From assembly GCA_963731285.1 (NCBI GenBank), contig CAVSUR010000014.1:1299691-1363690 (forward strand): DNA of 64,000 bases. Reading direction: 5' to 3'. The stretch's first letter is position 1, and each line of letters starts with the position of its first letter. This DNA comes from CAVSUR01 sp963731285. GTDB lineage: Bacteria > Actinomycetota > Actinomycetes > Streptosporangiales > Streptosporangiaceae. Below are positions 46,146-53,739 of this stretch, piece after piece. The position numbers were made by a program, and so were the translations under genes. The notes beneath the pieces are model-generated. The model saw only the letters and a list, made by a program, of their open reading frames with translations. It searched no databases and was not told the DNA's origin.

Positions 46146-46275
46146 CGTCGGTACCGGTAAGCGTGGACACGGCGGTCACCTACCCACCGATGATCGCACC
46201 AATCGGCGCCGCCGGTCGGGCCGGGCGGGCGGCCGGGGAAGCGGCCCTCAGCGACCAACGGAACGGTCAGTCGCG

Positions 46276-46430
46276 CTAGGACGGCTTGGCGTCGCCGTAT
46301 TGGTCGGGCCAGTTCCACCATGCGTACGGCGGGGTCTGGGGGTCCCACGCCGAAGTCGGTGTCGAAGCCGTCGGTCATGGTGTACCAGGGCATCGTCCAG
46401 CCCATCCGCGCCTGCACCCGTACCAGCATC
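46276..46430 (-). pseudogene. DUF899 family remnant with internal deletion
   Basis: Reads ARMGWTMPWYTMTDGFDTDF then GVG, and after a frame change goes straight to QTPPYAWWNWPDQYGDAKPS and a stop. In intact DUF899 (thioredoxin-like) proteins these two blocks are separated by about 45 residues (DEWHG...YFI...DSPEG). The N-terminal 130 or so residues are absent. A decayed fragment, not translated in full. Confidence 0.7.
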
Positions 46431-46559
46431 AGCCGATGCTCGAGCCGGCGCTCCGTCCATCGAGTCCGTTCCTTCGAGGAATCACTTCGATCCCCTCACC
46501 TTCTTCACTGAGCCCGGGCAGCCACGGTTTCCCGGGTTGGGAAGTCCGGCGGTGCCGGT

Positions 46560-47045
46560 ATGGCTCATGCCCCCCTGCAGCGGTCATGGCCTGGGGGCCT
46601 GGTGATGCGCCGCGCCGCTGACCTGTACCCGGGTGAGGCCAAGACTGACCGCCGCGACGCCTGCGTGCTGGCCGGTACTGGCCGGGCCCGCCGCAAGCAG
46701 GCCCGGTGGCTGGATGCAGGCTCTGTCCGCGCCGCAGTCGCGGCGGCGCTGGCCGCTCAGGATGTCACCGTCCCGGCCGAGGCCGCCACCGGCCGGGTCA
46801 TCAGCGAACTGGCGGCCGAACTCGACCGGGTGTGCGCCCGCCGCGGCAGCCTGGCCGCGTTCGCCTCCCTGCGCGACCCCGCCTCCAGGGCGTTCTACGA
46901 CCGCAAACGCGCTGAGGGCAAACGACATAACGCCGCCCTGATCTGCCTGGCCCGCCGCCGCTGCGACGTCATCCTCGCCATGCTGCGCACCGGGCGGCAT
47001 TACCAGGCCGCCCGCCCCGCACCCGGCCTGGCCGAGGCTGCCTGA
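46560..47045 (+). mobile_element. IS110-family transposase remnant
   Basis: Reads GEAKTDRRDACVLAGTGRAR (DEDD-domain block of IS110), then KQARWLDAGSVRAAVAAALA, then jumps to DPASRAFYDRKRAEGKRHNA and ALICLARRRCDVILAMLRTG, the Transposase_20 C-terminal block. About 160 residues versus about 400: several internal blocks including most catalytic sites are missing while the frame stays open. No terminal repeats are visible. Its stop overlaps the next ORF by one base. Confidence 0.75.
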
Positions 47046-47326
47046 TGCACTCCCCGCCACCAGCACCCCAAACCGCTGGCCTGCCCGAGTTCACCCTGGA
47101 CGGCGCATCCTTCGATAACCTCTCCGGCTTCTTCACCGCCATCCGCTTCACCGAAAAGAAGCTGACCACCTGCCATCCAGCCAACATCCCCAGCGTTCAA
47201 GCCGACCTGGCAGCAGCCCGGCGCGCAGCAGGCCAGACCCTCTTCGAGATCATCACCAGCATCATCCGGGCGCACGGCCCCGGCGGCGCTGAAGCCCAGG
47301 ACAACGTCCACCTCATCCTCGCCTGA
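47045..47326 (+). CDS. Barstar-like small protein (possibly degenerate)
   Basis: 93 residues. The N-terminus LPEFTLDGASFDNLSGFFTA resembles the first strand and helix of barstar-type RNase inhibitors. The C-terminus TLFEIITSIIRAHGPGGAEA followed by QDNVHLILA resembles their last helix and strand. The central NLDALND-type segment is not evident. No RNase toxin is next to it. It starts at the IS remnant's stop, so a recombined fragment is possible. Confidence 0.4.
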   Translation: MHSPPPAPQTAGLPEFTLDGASFDNLSGFFTAIRFTEKKLTTCHPANIPSVQADLAAARRAAGQTLFEIITSIIRAHGPGGAEAQDNVHLILA

Positions 47327-47816
47327 GCACCAAAGTGCCCGCGATCACCCCGGCGGACTTGACCAGAACATGGGGACACCCCCCGCAATGGACGGCGCGG
47401 CCATCGCCGGTCATATGACTCCCCAGCCACGTCAGATCATCCCCCGGTACTTCCGGGTCCGGAGCGGCCTCGGGCCGGGAGCCGGGGCGTCCAGCGAGCG
47501 CTGCAGCCGGGGCCAGCTTGCTGTCCCAGTCCCGGGCCAGCGCCGCGAGGCAGGACTGGGCAATCGCCATCGGCGCCGCGTCGACGCGGTAGCGGACCCG
47601 GCGGCGGTCGCCAGGCTCGGCGAGTACCAGGCGTGAGGCGGCGAGCAGCTCAAGGTGCTTGGTGATCGCCTGCCGCAAGATCGGCAGCAAGCCTGCCAGG
47701 CCGGTCGCCGCCGTCGGGCCGCGGGCAGCGAGGGCACCGAGGACGCTGCGCCGGGTCGGCTCCGCGAGCGCGGCGAAGACTGCCTCTGCGACTGTCTCCG
47801 GGTCAGGCCGCGGCAT
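47313..47816 (-). CDS. ArsR-family transcriptional regulator
   Basis: Winged-helix protein of about 167 residues. AEAVFAALAEPTRRSVLGAL and ATGLAGLLPILRQAITKHLE form the ArsR HTH; the tail after AALAGRPGSRPEA is unusual and hydrophobic near the end (VLVKSAGVIAGTLVLRRG). ArsR genes of this type usually pair with an SRPBCC (AHSA1) gene. Here the C-terminal remnant of such a gene lies just upstream and its stop overlaps this start. Confidence 0.75.
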   Translation of the reverse strand: MPRPDPETVAEAVFAALAEPTRRSVLGALAARGPTAATGLAGLLPILRQAITKHLELLAASRLVLAEPGDRRRVRYRVDAAPMAIAQSCLAALARDWDSKLAPAAALAGRPGSRPEAAPDPEVPGDDLTWLGSHMTGDGRAVHCGGCPHVLVKSAGVIAGTLVLRRG

Positions 47817-48008
47817 GGAGACAGCCGGCCAGCTCGGCCGGTTCCTTGTGCCAGCCCTCGACATTGCCCTGATAGGCGGTATCGAGCAGATCCTCCGGCA
47901 CCTGCGCGAATCCGGACTCCGTCACCGTCAGCGTGTCCCCCCGCCGCTCGGCTGAGGGTGAACTCGATTAGGTACGGCGCGGATCGGTAGCGGACGGATG
48001 GGCGGGCT
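47803..48008 (-). pseudogene. SRPBCC/AHSA1-domain C-terminal remnant
   Basis: Reads VRYRSAPYLIEFTLS, then after a one-base frame change in a G run GDTLTVTESGFAQVPEDLLD, AYQGNVEGWHKEPAELAG and CLHA before a stop. This is the end of an AHSA1-like ligand-binding domain; the first about 80 residues are gone, cut right after the mftD-like stop codon. It overlaps the ArsR start. Confidence 0.7.
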
Positions 48009-48010
48009 GA

Positions 48011-49187
48011 TCAGGCTCCCGGGGCGCGGGCGAAGCCGCCGGGGATGATCAGATCGCCCGGGGTCAGGTCGGCGATGTCACCGTGGCCGAGGCCGAGCAG
48101 CGCCGAGTCGATGCCGCTGCGCAGGATGTCGAGCACGTTCTCCACCCCGGCCTGCGCCGGCCGCGGCCAGGCCCCACAGGTAGGCGCGCCCGATCAGCAC
48201 CGCGCGGGCGCCGAGCGCGAGCGCCTTCACCACGTCGCCGCCGCGCCTGATGCCGCCGTCCAGCAGCACCTCGACCTGGCCGCCGACCGCCCCGGCGACC
48301 GCGGGCAGCATCCGGATCGTGGCCGGGGTGCCGTCCAGGTTGTTGCCGCCGTGGTTGGAGACCGAGATCGCGGTCACTCCGGCGTCGACAGCTCGCCGGG
48401 CGTCATCGGCCCGCGTCACCCCTTTGAGCATGAACGGACCGTCCCATTGCTCCCGCAGCCAGGCCACGTCCTCCCAACTCGGCGGGGCAGACTGCATCCA
48501 CTGCCCGTAAGCGCCGAAGAACGTGGGCGGGTCCTCGCCGGGCGAGGCGGTCATGTTCGGCACGCCCAGCGTGGGCAGCTGGCCGCTGCGGGCGAAGTCC
48601 AGCAGCCAGGCCGGCCTGGACAGGGCCTCGGGGGCCTGCCGCGCCATCTCCTGCAGCGACAGCCGCTCGGGGATGCGCGGGCTGCCCCAGTCCCGGCCGT
48701 GCGAGAACGACCAGTCCAGCGTCGCGATCAGCCCGACGGCGCCGGCCCGGCGGGCGCGCTCCGCGCGGGCCAGCATCTCGTCCCGGCCGCCGGTCCAGTA
48801 CATCTGGAAGAACGTCTGCGGATTGGCCGCGACCACCTCCTCGATCGGCTTGCTGGCGAACGACGACAGGGACATAGCCGTGCCACGCGCGGCGGCGGCC
48901 CGGGCCACCGCGACCTCGCCGTCCGGATGGACCGCCTGCACGCCGGTGGGCGAGATGATGACCGGCATCGATACCGGCTGGCCCATCACGGTGGTGGCCT
49001 GCTCGCGCTTGCCGGGCAGCCCGGCGGTGTGCGGGGCGAAGCCCAGCTCGTCGTATGCGGCTACGTTGTCACGGACGGTCAGGCCGCGCTCGGCCCCGGC
49101 GAGCAGCGCCCCGTACACCGACTTGGGCAGCCGCCTGCGCGCCCGCCGCTGGGCCTCGGCCACCGACTCGAACCAGGCACTGCGCAT
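48011..49187 (-). CDS. mftD: MftD-like FMN alpha-hydroxy-acid oxidase (one frameshift)
   Basis: FMN barrel enzyme of the lactate/glycolate oxidase family. It closely follows mycobacterial MftD (Rv0694), which oxidises the mycofactocin precursor: RRLPKSVYGALLAGAERGLT, NVAAYDELGFAPH, TVMGQPVSMPVIISPTGVQA, SHGRDWGSPRIPE, AISVSNHGGNNLDGTPATIR. The active-site His and Arg lie in SNHGGNNLDG and DGGIRRGGDVV. Near 48165 the frame changes and GVENVLDILRSGIDSALLGL runs to the stop at 48011. No mftA, mftB, mftC, mftE or mftF is in the window. A lactate dehydrogenase role is the alternative. Confidence 0.85.
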
Positions 49188-49318
49188 AAGACATCCCTCG
49201 CTCTCGCCTCTTTGCGCGGCTCTTATTTACCGATTCCCCCGGATCCGGTCCATACCCGGCTCTGGCCGCCCGGCCGGGCCGGCCGGGGCGGCGATCCCGG
49301 CGCTGGCGCGCCGCCCGT

Positions 49319-49438
49319 GACTCGGTGATGATCGGCAGCCATGATCAAGGCCCGCCGTGGCGATCCGGTCGAAGTGGTCGCCGTGGTGGTGCGACAGCAC
49401 GATGAAGGGCGCGGCGCTGCCCAGCGGCCGGAGCGGTA
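49319..49438 (-). pseudogene. Metallo-beta-lactamase-fold fragment
   Basis: Reads PFIVLSHHHGDHFDRIATAG, the HxHxDH metal site of an MBL-fold hydrolase, then after a frame change LPIITESRAARQ. Only about 35 residues are recognisable; both ends are missing. It lies directly after the stop of the small acidic-protein gene. Confidence 0.62.
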
Positions 49439-49447
49439 AACCTCTGA

Positions 49448-49759
49448 TTACCGGTCGTAGTGCGATGGCGGGAACTCCTCGCGCTCACTCCCCGGGCCAA
49501 GCTCGCCGGCGTCGACCTCGCGCCTGATCTCGGCCCGCTCTTCCTGGTATTGCTCGGTCTGGGTGATATCCGGGGTGGGCGGAGCGTCGGTGGCCGGGGG
49601 AACCTCATCCGGGTCGTAGGCGTCCAGGCCAGTCGCGACCCGCTCCTCCTCGGTCAGCCGGGCAAGTTGCTCGTCATCGAGCCGTTCGGGCGCCTTCGCG
49701 TGCTCGCGCCGGTCCCGGCGGAACTGGTCGGCCGGCTGATCCGCATTCTGCTCGGTCAT
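49448..49759 (-). CDS. Small acidic hydrophilic protein
   Basis: 103 residues, highly charged and apparently disordered (AKAPERLDDEQLARLTEEER, DITQTEQYQEERAEIRREVD). AGGGAGA precedes the ATG. No family is recognised; comparable small charged proteins occur in actinobacteria without known role. Confidence 0.7.
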   Translation of the reverse strand: MTEQNADQPADQFRRDRREHAKAPERLDDEQLARLTEEERVATGLDAYDPDEVPPATDAPPTPDITQTEQYQEERAEIRREVDAGELGPGSEREEFPPSHYDR

Positions 49760-49848
49760 CTGCTCTCCCTTGAGTAGCGCGGAAGCACTAACTCCCCGGC
49801 CCGGTGAGGTTCACACCCGGCCGCGACCTCGGGCGGCTTGCCGAATGT

Positions 49849-49881
49849 CATCATTTACGATTTATAGTAACGTGAATGATG
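49849..49881. promoter_or_regulatory. Inverted-repeat operator upstream of ArsR gene
   Basis: CATCATTTACG and CGTGAATGATG form 11-base inverted arms (one mismatch) around an AT-rich 11-base centre containing TATAGT, a fair -10 element. It lies 60 bases before the ArsR-type gene, where autoregulatory ArsR/SmtB sites usually are. Confidence 0.6.
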
Positions 49882-49940
49882 TACATTGACGTGGTTATCC
49901 CCTGGGCGGAGGACCGGATGGCGAGAACCGAGAGCACGGG

Positions 49941-50675
49941 ATGGCTGCGCCGACCGTCCTGACGGGCCGCGAAGCCCCGGCTGCGCTGCTGCAGGCGCTC
50001 GGCGATCCAGTGCGCCTCGCAGTGCTCGACCTGCTGGCGAGCGCGCCGCGGACGGCCTCGCAGCTGGCCGCCGAGATCGGCGTTGCCGCGCCGCGGCTCA
50101 GCCACCATCTGGCCCGGCTGCGCTCGGCCGGCCTCGTCAGCGTGACGCATTCCGGGCGGCACGCCACCTACCGGCTCGCCGAGCCGGGGCTGCTGCCGCC
50201 GCTGCGGGACCTGCGGCAGCTGGCGCTGCGGGCCTCGGCGCGGCCCGGCAGTCAGCCGCCCGCCCGGCGGCCGACGCTCTGCAGCCCGCTGGCCAGAGCC
50301 AGGACCTGCTACGACCACCTGGCCGGGCGGCTGGGGGTGGCGATATTCGACCAGCTGATCGGCACCGGCGGGCTGCTGCCCCCGCCGGCGGCCGACCACT
50401 CGGCGGTGGCGCTGGGCCCGGCGGCCGGCCCGGGGTTCGCCGCCCTCGGCGTTGACCTCGCCGCACCACTGCCGCGCCGCCGCCAGCCGGCGCTCAGCTG
50501 TCTGGACTGGACCGAGCGGCGCCCGCATCTCGGCGGTGCGCTCGGCGCCGCGGTACTGGACAGCCTGCTGGCCAGGGGGTGGGTGCAGCGGGGTGACGGC
50601 CGGGCACTGCGCGTCACCGCGGCGGGCCGCAGTCACCTGCCCGGCCCGCGCGACGTCGCGGCGGCCCGGCCATGA
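49941..50675 (+). CDS. ArsR-family regulator with C-terminal domain
   Basis: 244 residues. The HTH at about 10-85 (LLQALGDPVRLAVLDLLASA, AEIGVAAPRLSHHLARLRSA, LVSVTHSGRHATYRL) is followed by a second domain with ARTCYDHLAGRLGVAIFDQL and LSCLDWTERRPHLGGALGAA, found in a subgroup of actinobacterial ArsR proteins and containing Cys that may sense redox or thiol state. It is co-transcribed with the MDMPI gene through a 4-base overlap. Confidence 0.85.
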   Translation: MAAPTVLTGREAPAALLQALGDPVRLAVLDLLASAPRTASQLAAEIGVAAPRLSHHLARLRSAGLVSVTHSGRHATYRLAEPGLLPPLRDLRQLALRASARPGSQPPARRPTLCSPLARARTCYDHLAGRLGVAIFDQLIGTGGLLPPPAADHSAVALGPAAGPGFAALGVDLAAPLPRRRQPALSCLDWTERRPHLGGALGAAVLDSLLARGWVQRGDGRALRVTAAGRSHLPGPRDVAAARP

Positions 50676-51394
50676 GCCCGCAGCCGATGCCTGGCCTGCG
50701 CGCGCAGTACAAACTGCTCGAGGCCAGCATCGAGCGCCTGCTGCTCAGCGTGCAGGCCCTGCCGGACGGCCAGGTGATGGCGCCGTCGCGGCTGCCCGGG
50801 TGGAGCCGCGGTCACGTGCTCGCGCACCTCGCCGGCGCCACCGACGCCAGGACCGGGCTGCTGACCGCGGCCCGGGCCGGAACCGTCGGACAGCAGTACC
50901 CCAGCGAGGACAGCCGGGCCCGCGGCATCGAGGCCGGCGCCCGGCGGCCGCCGGGCGAGATCCGGGCCGGGGTGCGCGCGGCACTCGGCCGGTTCCGCGC
51001 TGCTGTGGCCTGTCACCCGGCCGACGACTGGGATGCGCTCGGCGAGTGGCTGGGCGGGCACCGGCAGCCGGTGCACCGGGTGCTGCCCGGCCTGCGCCGC
51101 GAGATCGAGTACCACCATGTGGATCTCGACATCGGCTACCGGTCGGCTGACTGGCCGGAGGACTTCACCCGCGAGCAGCTAGCCGCGGTCGCCGGCTCGA
51201 TGAGCCGCCGCGAGGACGGCCCGCCCGTCACCCTGGTGGCCCCGCATGCCCTGCTGCGGATCGGCGACGGCGCGCTGGCCACCGTGACCGGCCCGGCGAC
51301 CGAGCTGCTGGCCTGGATGACCGGCCGCGGTGACGGCCGCGAGCTGCAAGTCACCCCGGCCGGCCCGCTGCCGCAGCCTCCGCCGCTGGCCTGA
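50672..51394 (+). CDS. Maleylpyruvate isomerase-family (MDMPI/DinB-fold) protein
   Basis: 240 residues. The N-terminal DinB-like four-helix domain has SRLPGWSRGHVLAHLAGATD (metal His) and the later EYHHVDLDIGYRSADWPEDF (second His pair), the TIGR03083 signature of mycothiol-dependent isomerases. A C-terminal sterol-carrier-like domain follows. In actinobacteria these use mycothiol; the actual substrate here is unknown. ATGA overlap with the regulator gene suggests joint control. Confidence 0.85.
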   Translation: MSPQPMPGLRAQYKLLEASIERLLLSVQALPDGQVMAPSRLPGWSRGHVLAHLAGATDARTGLLTAARAGTVGQQYPSEDSRARGIEAGARRPPGEIRAGVRAALGRFRAAVACHPADDWDALGEWLGGHRQPVHRVLPGLRREIEYHHVDLDIGYRSADWPEDFTREQLAAVAGSMSRREDGPPVTLVAPHALLRIGDGALATVTGPATELLAWMTGRGDGRELQVTPAGPLPQPPPLA

Positions 51395-51478
51395 ATAGCG
51401 GCCAGGCTGTCGGGTAGCACGAAGGTTATGCTGCCGGGCCAGCCCGGAGCCCGCGGCCTCGGCACCGGAGGTAACCAG

Positions 51479-51889
51479 ATGCCAGGAAAGCAGGAGCTGC
51501 CCTCGACGCTCAAGCGCTCGTCGCGGAAGGCCCAGGAGACCTGGATCAAGACGCATGACGCCGCCGTCGATCAGTACGGGGAGGGCGAGCGCGCGCACCG
51601 CACCGCCTACGGCTCGCTCAAGCACAGCTTCGAGAAGGTCGGCGACCACTGGGAGCCGAAAGATCAGGGCGCCAAGGGCCCGTCCGACGGGCGGTCGGCG
51701 CTGCCGCGAAACGCCGCGGGAAAGGGCGAGAGCTTCGGCGGCGTGGATGCCAACGCCAGCAAGCGGCATCTGCTGGAGATTGCCCGCCGTCTCGGCGTTC
51801 CGGGCCGCTCCGCGATGAACAAGCAGGAGCTGGCCGCTGCCGTTCAGAAAGCGAACGACCGGGCGACAGCCCGCGCGCGCGAGCGCTGA
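51479..51889 (+). CDS. ChaB-like protein with Rho-N/SAP-like C-terminus
   Basis: 136 residues. The N-terminal ChaB domain (ELPSTLKRSSRKAQETWIKT, GERAHRTAYGSLKHSFEKVG) is followed by a linker and a C-terminal ASKRHLLEIARRLGVPGRSA with MNKQELAAAVQKAN, the same module as in the small Lys-rich protein at 41.2 kb. GGAGGTAACC precedes the ATG. ChaB was linked to cation transport regulation in E. coli; here a nucleic-acid role is as likely. Confidence 0.82.
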   Translation: MPGKQELPSTLKRSSRKAQETWIKTHDAAVDQYGEGERAHRTAYGSLKHSFEKVGDHWEPKDQGAKGPSDGRSALPRNAAGKGESFGGVDANASKRHLLEIARRLGVPGRSAMNKQELAAAVQKANDRATARARER

Positions 51890-52226
51890 CCGGCCGGCTC
51901 CGGTCCGGAGAATCAGTCCGCGGCCTACCGGGCCGGCATCGTCGGCAGGCGGCAGGGCGACGCTGGACGACGGCCTCGGCCGGTTGAGCAAGCTGATGCA
52001 GGCAGGCCGTGAGACACCGGTTGACGAGCTGGCGCAGCAGATCATGACCGGGCCGCGCCCGGCCAGGGCTAAGAGGACGATGTCGCCATCTTGCTGTCCT
52101 CCCGGCCGGCGGGCGCCCCGTCCTGTTGCGGACGGCCACTACAATTCCGTAGCGGGCGGCGGCGGCCGCTGCCGTAGTGGTACCCGCGGCGGCTGTCGCT
52201 GGCACCAGGATGCTGAGGGATGCGGC
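51890..52226. other. Intergenic region, ChaB-like / MEDS gene
   Basis: Holds a short readable stretch (LSKLMQAGRETPVDELAQQI) near 51985-52060 without a ribosome site, perhaps a gene remnant. A CCGGCC-rich segment follows, and a GAGGGA ribosome site belongs to the next gene. No RNA or clear promoter box is seen. Confidence 0.4.
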
Positions 52227-53162
52227 ATGACGGAGCTGGGGGCGGGCCAGCATGGCAGGTACCGGCACGAGGCCCTGCTGTACTCGGGCCAGGACGAGTT
52301 CCTGGCCGGGACGGCGGCGCTGATCATCGGCGCGGTTCAGGCTGGCCAGCCGGTGCTGGCCGCGCTGACGGCCGACAAGCTCGATCTGCTCCGGGCCAAG
52401 CTGGGCCTGGCTCAGGCCGGGGTGACCCTGGCGGATATGGCCGAGATAGGCGCCAACCCGGCCCGGATCATCAGCGTGTGGCGGCACTTCGCCGACGAGC
52501 ACGCGGGCGCCAGGCAGCTGTGGGGCATCGGCGAGCCGGTTTACCCGGCCCGGTCCCCGGCCGAGATCACCGAGTGCCAGCTGTACGAGGGCCTGCTGAA
52601 CATGGCCGTCGACGCTGACACGCCGTTCTGGCTGCTGTGCCCCTATGACCTGCAGGCGCTGACCGCTGAGGTGATCGCCGGGGCCAGGCGCTCGCATCCA
52701 TTTCTCACCGCCAGCGGGAAGCGCCAGGCTTCCGCCACATTCCGGCCGTTCGATACCGCCGAGGCGTTCGGGCGGCCGCTCCCGCAGCGGCCCGCGGACG
52801 CTGCCGCGCTGCCCTTCGCGGTCGGCGGCCTGCGGGCGGTGCGGGCGTTCGCGGCCGAGCAGGCCAAGCGGGCGGGACTGGACGGCGAGCGGGTGCCCGC
52901 ACTGGTGGCGGCGGTCAACGAGGTCGCCACCAACAGCCTGCTGCACGGCGGCGGCCACGGTCGCGTCTACGCCTGGCCGGACGGCGCGGTACTGCTGTTC
53001 GAGGTGTCCGACGAAGGCCATTTCACCGCTCCGATGGCGGGCCGGATGCCGCCCGTCGGAGATTCCGGGGCCGGCCTGTGGCTGGCCAACCAGCTGTGCG
53101 ACCTGGTGCAGATCTGCGCGACGCCGGAGGGCACCTCGGTCCGGCTGCACAGCCGCCTGTGA
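52227..53162 (+). CDS. MEDS-domain anti-sigma-like regulator with HATPase domain
   Basis: 311 residues. The N-terminal MEDS (methanogen/methylotroph DcmR sensory) domain covers about 1-160 (RYRHEALLYSGQDEFLAGTA, WLLCPYDLQALTAEV), followed by an RsbW-like HATPase_c_2 domain (VAAVNEVATNSLLHGGGHGR, VSDEGHFTAPM, DSGAGLWLANQLCDLVQI). Proteins of this architecture act in SigB-type partner-switching networks as sensor anti-sigma factors or kinases. No sigma factor or anti-anti-sigma gene is adjacent. Confidence 0.86.
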   Translation: MTELGAGQHGRYRHEALLYSGQDEFLAGTAALIIGAVQAGQPVLAALTADKLDLLRAKLGLAQAGVTLADMAEIGANPARIISVWRHFADEHAGARQLWGIGEPVYPARSPAEITECQLYEGLLNMAVDADTPFWLLCPYDLQALTAEVIAGARRSHPFLTASGKRQASATFRPFDTAEAFGRPLPQRPADAAALPFAVGGLRAVRAFAAEQAKRAGLDGERVPALVAAVNEVATNSLLHGGGHGRVYAWPDGAVLLFEVSDEGHFTAPMAGRMPPVGDSGAGLWLANQLCDLVQICATPEGTSVRLHSRL

Positions 53163-53228
53163 GCGCGGCATGATCGCTGGCATCGCCGCGGGCTGGCCGC
53201 CGCCCGGCCGGGGCCGCTGGCGGGCCGG

Positions 53229-53639
53229 TCAGTCGCCCGCCCGCTGCCAGCTGCCCTCGGTCCGGTACTCGATGTGCGCCGCGTCACGGCCCGCCTGGGC
53301 GAAATCACCCAGCGGCGCCAGCTCGCTGTCGCCGCTGGGATCGTAGATGCGCCCGACGGCGAGCACGGTGCCGTCCTGGCCGGCCAGCCGGAAGAACCGG
53401 CCGGCTCCGAGAGCCTCGCACCGGTCCGCCGGGACCGCGTGGTCCGGCCCGAACACCCCTACTACTGACGGCTCGGCGCCGTCGTAGCCCGCCACCGGAT
53501 CCTCGGTGATGACCCAGCAATACGGCGTGGTCAGGGAGGTGAACTCGGCCACGAGATCCGCGGGCACCTCGTCCTCGGCCTGCATGCCCCCGGCCGCGGC
53601 CGGGTCGAAGCTGTCCTGCGGCGGCGCTTGGTCGGTCAT
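53229..53639 (-). CDS. Hypothetical protein
   Basis: 136 residues from an ATG preceded by AAGGCAGGGAT. Contains FTSLTTPYCWVITEDPVAGY and VVGVFGPDHAVPADRCEALG, a compact alpha/beta look, with no signal peptide or membrane helix. I do not recognise the family. Its stop faces the MEDS gene across about 66 bases. Confidence 0.65.
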   Translation of the reverse strand: MTDQAPPQDSFDPAAAGGMQAEDEVPADLVAEFTSLTTPYCWVITEDPVAGYDGAEPSVVGVFGPDHAVPADRCEALGAGRFFRLAGQDGTVLAVGRIYDPSGDSELAPLGDFAQAGRDAAHIEYRTEGSWQRAGD

Positions 53640-53739
53640 ATCCCTGCCTTCGTATCGCCGGTGTCCGGTCATCAGGGCGATTACCCAGCCAGGCGGGGCC
53701 GAAGACCCCGCTCACGGCCCCGGACGATGACGGGGCGCA

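Noticed and set aside
46146..47330. Intact insertion sequence
   Set aside because: Only remnants of an IS110 transposase are present and no terminal or target-site repeats could be found.
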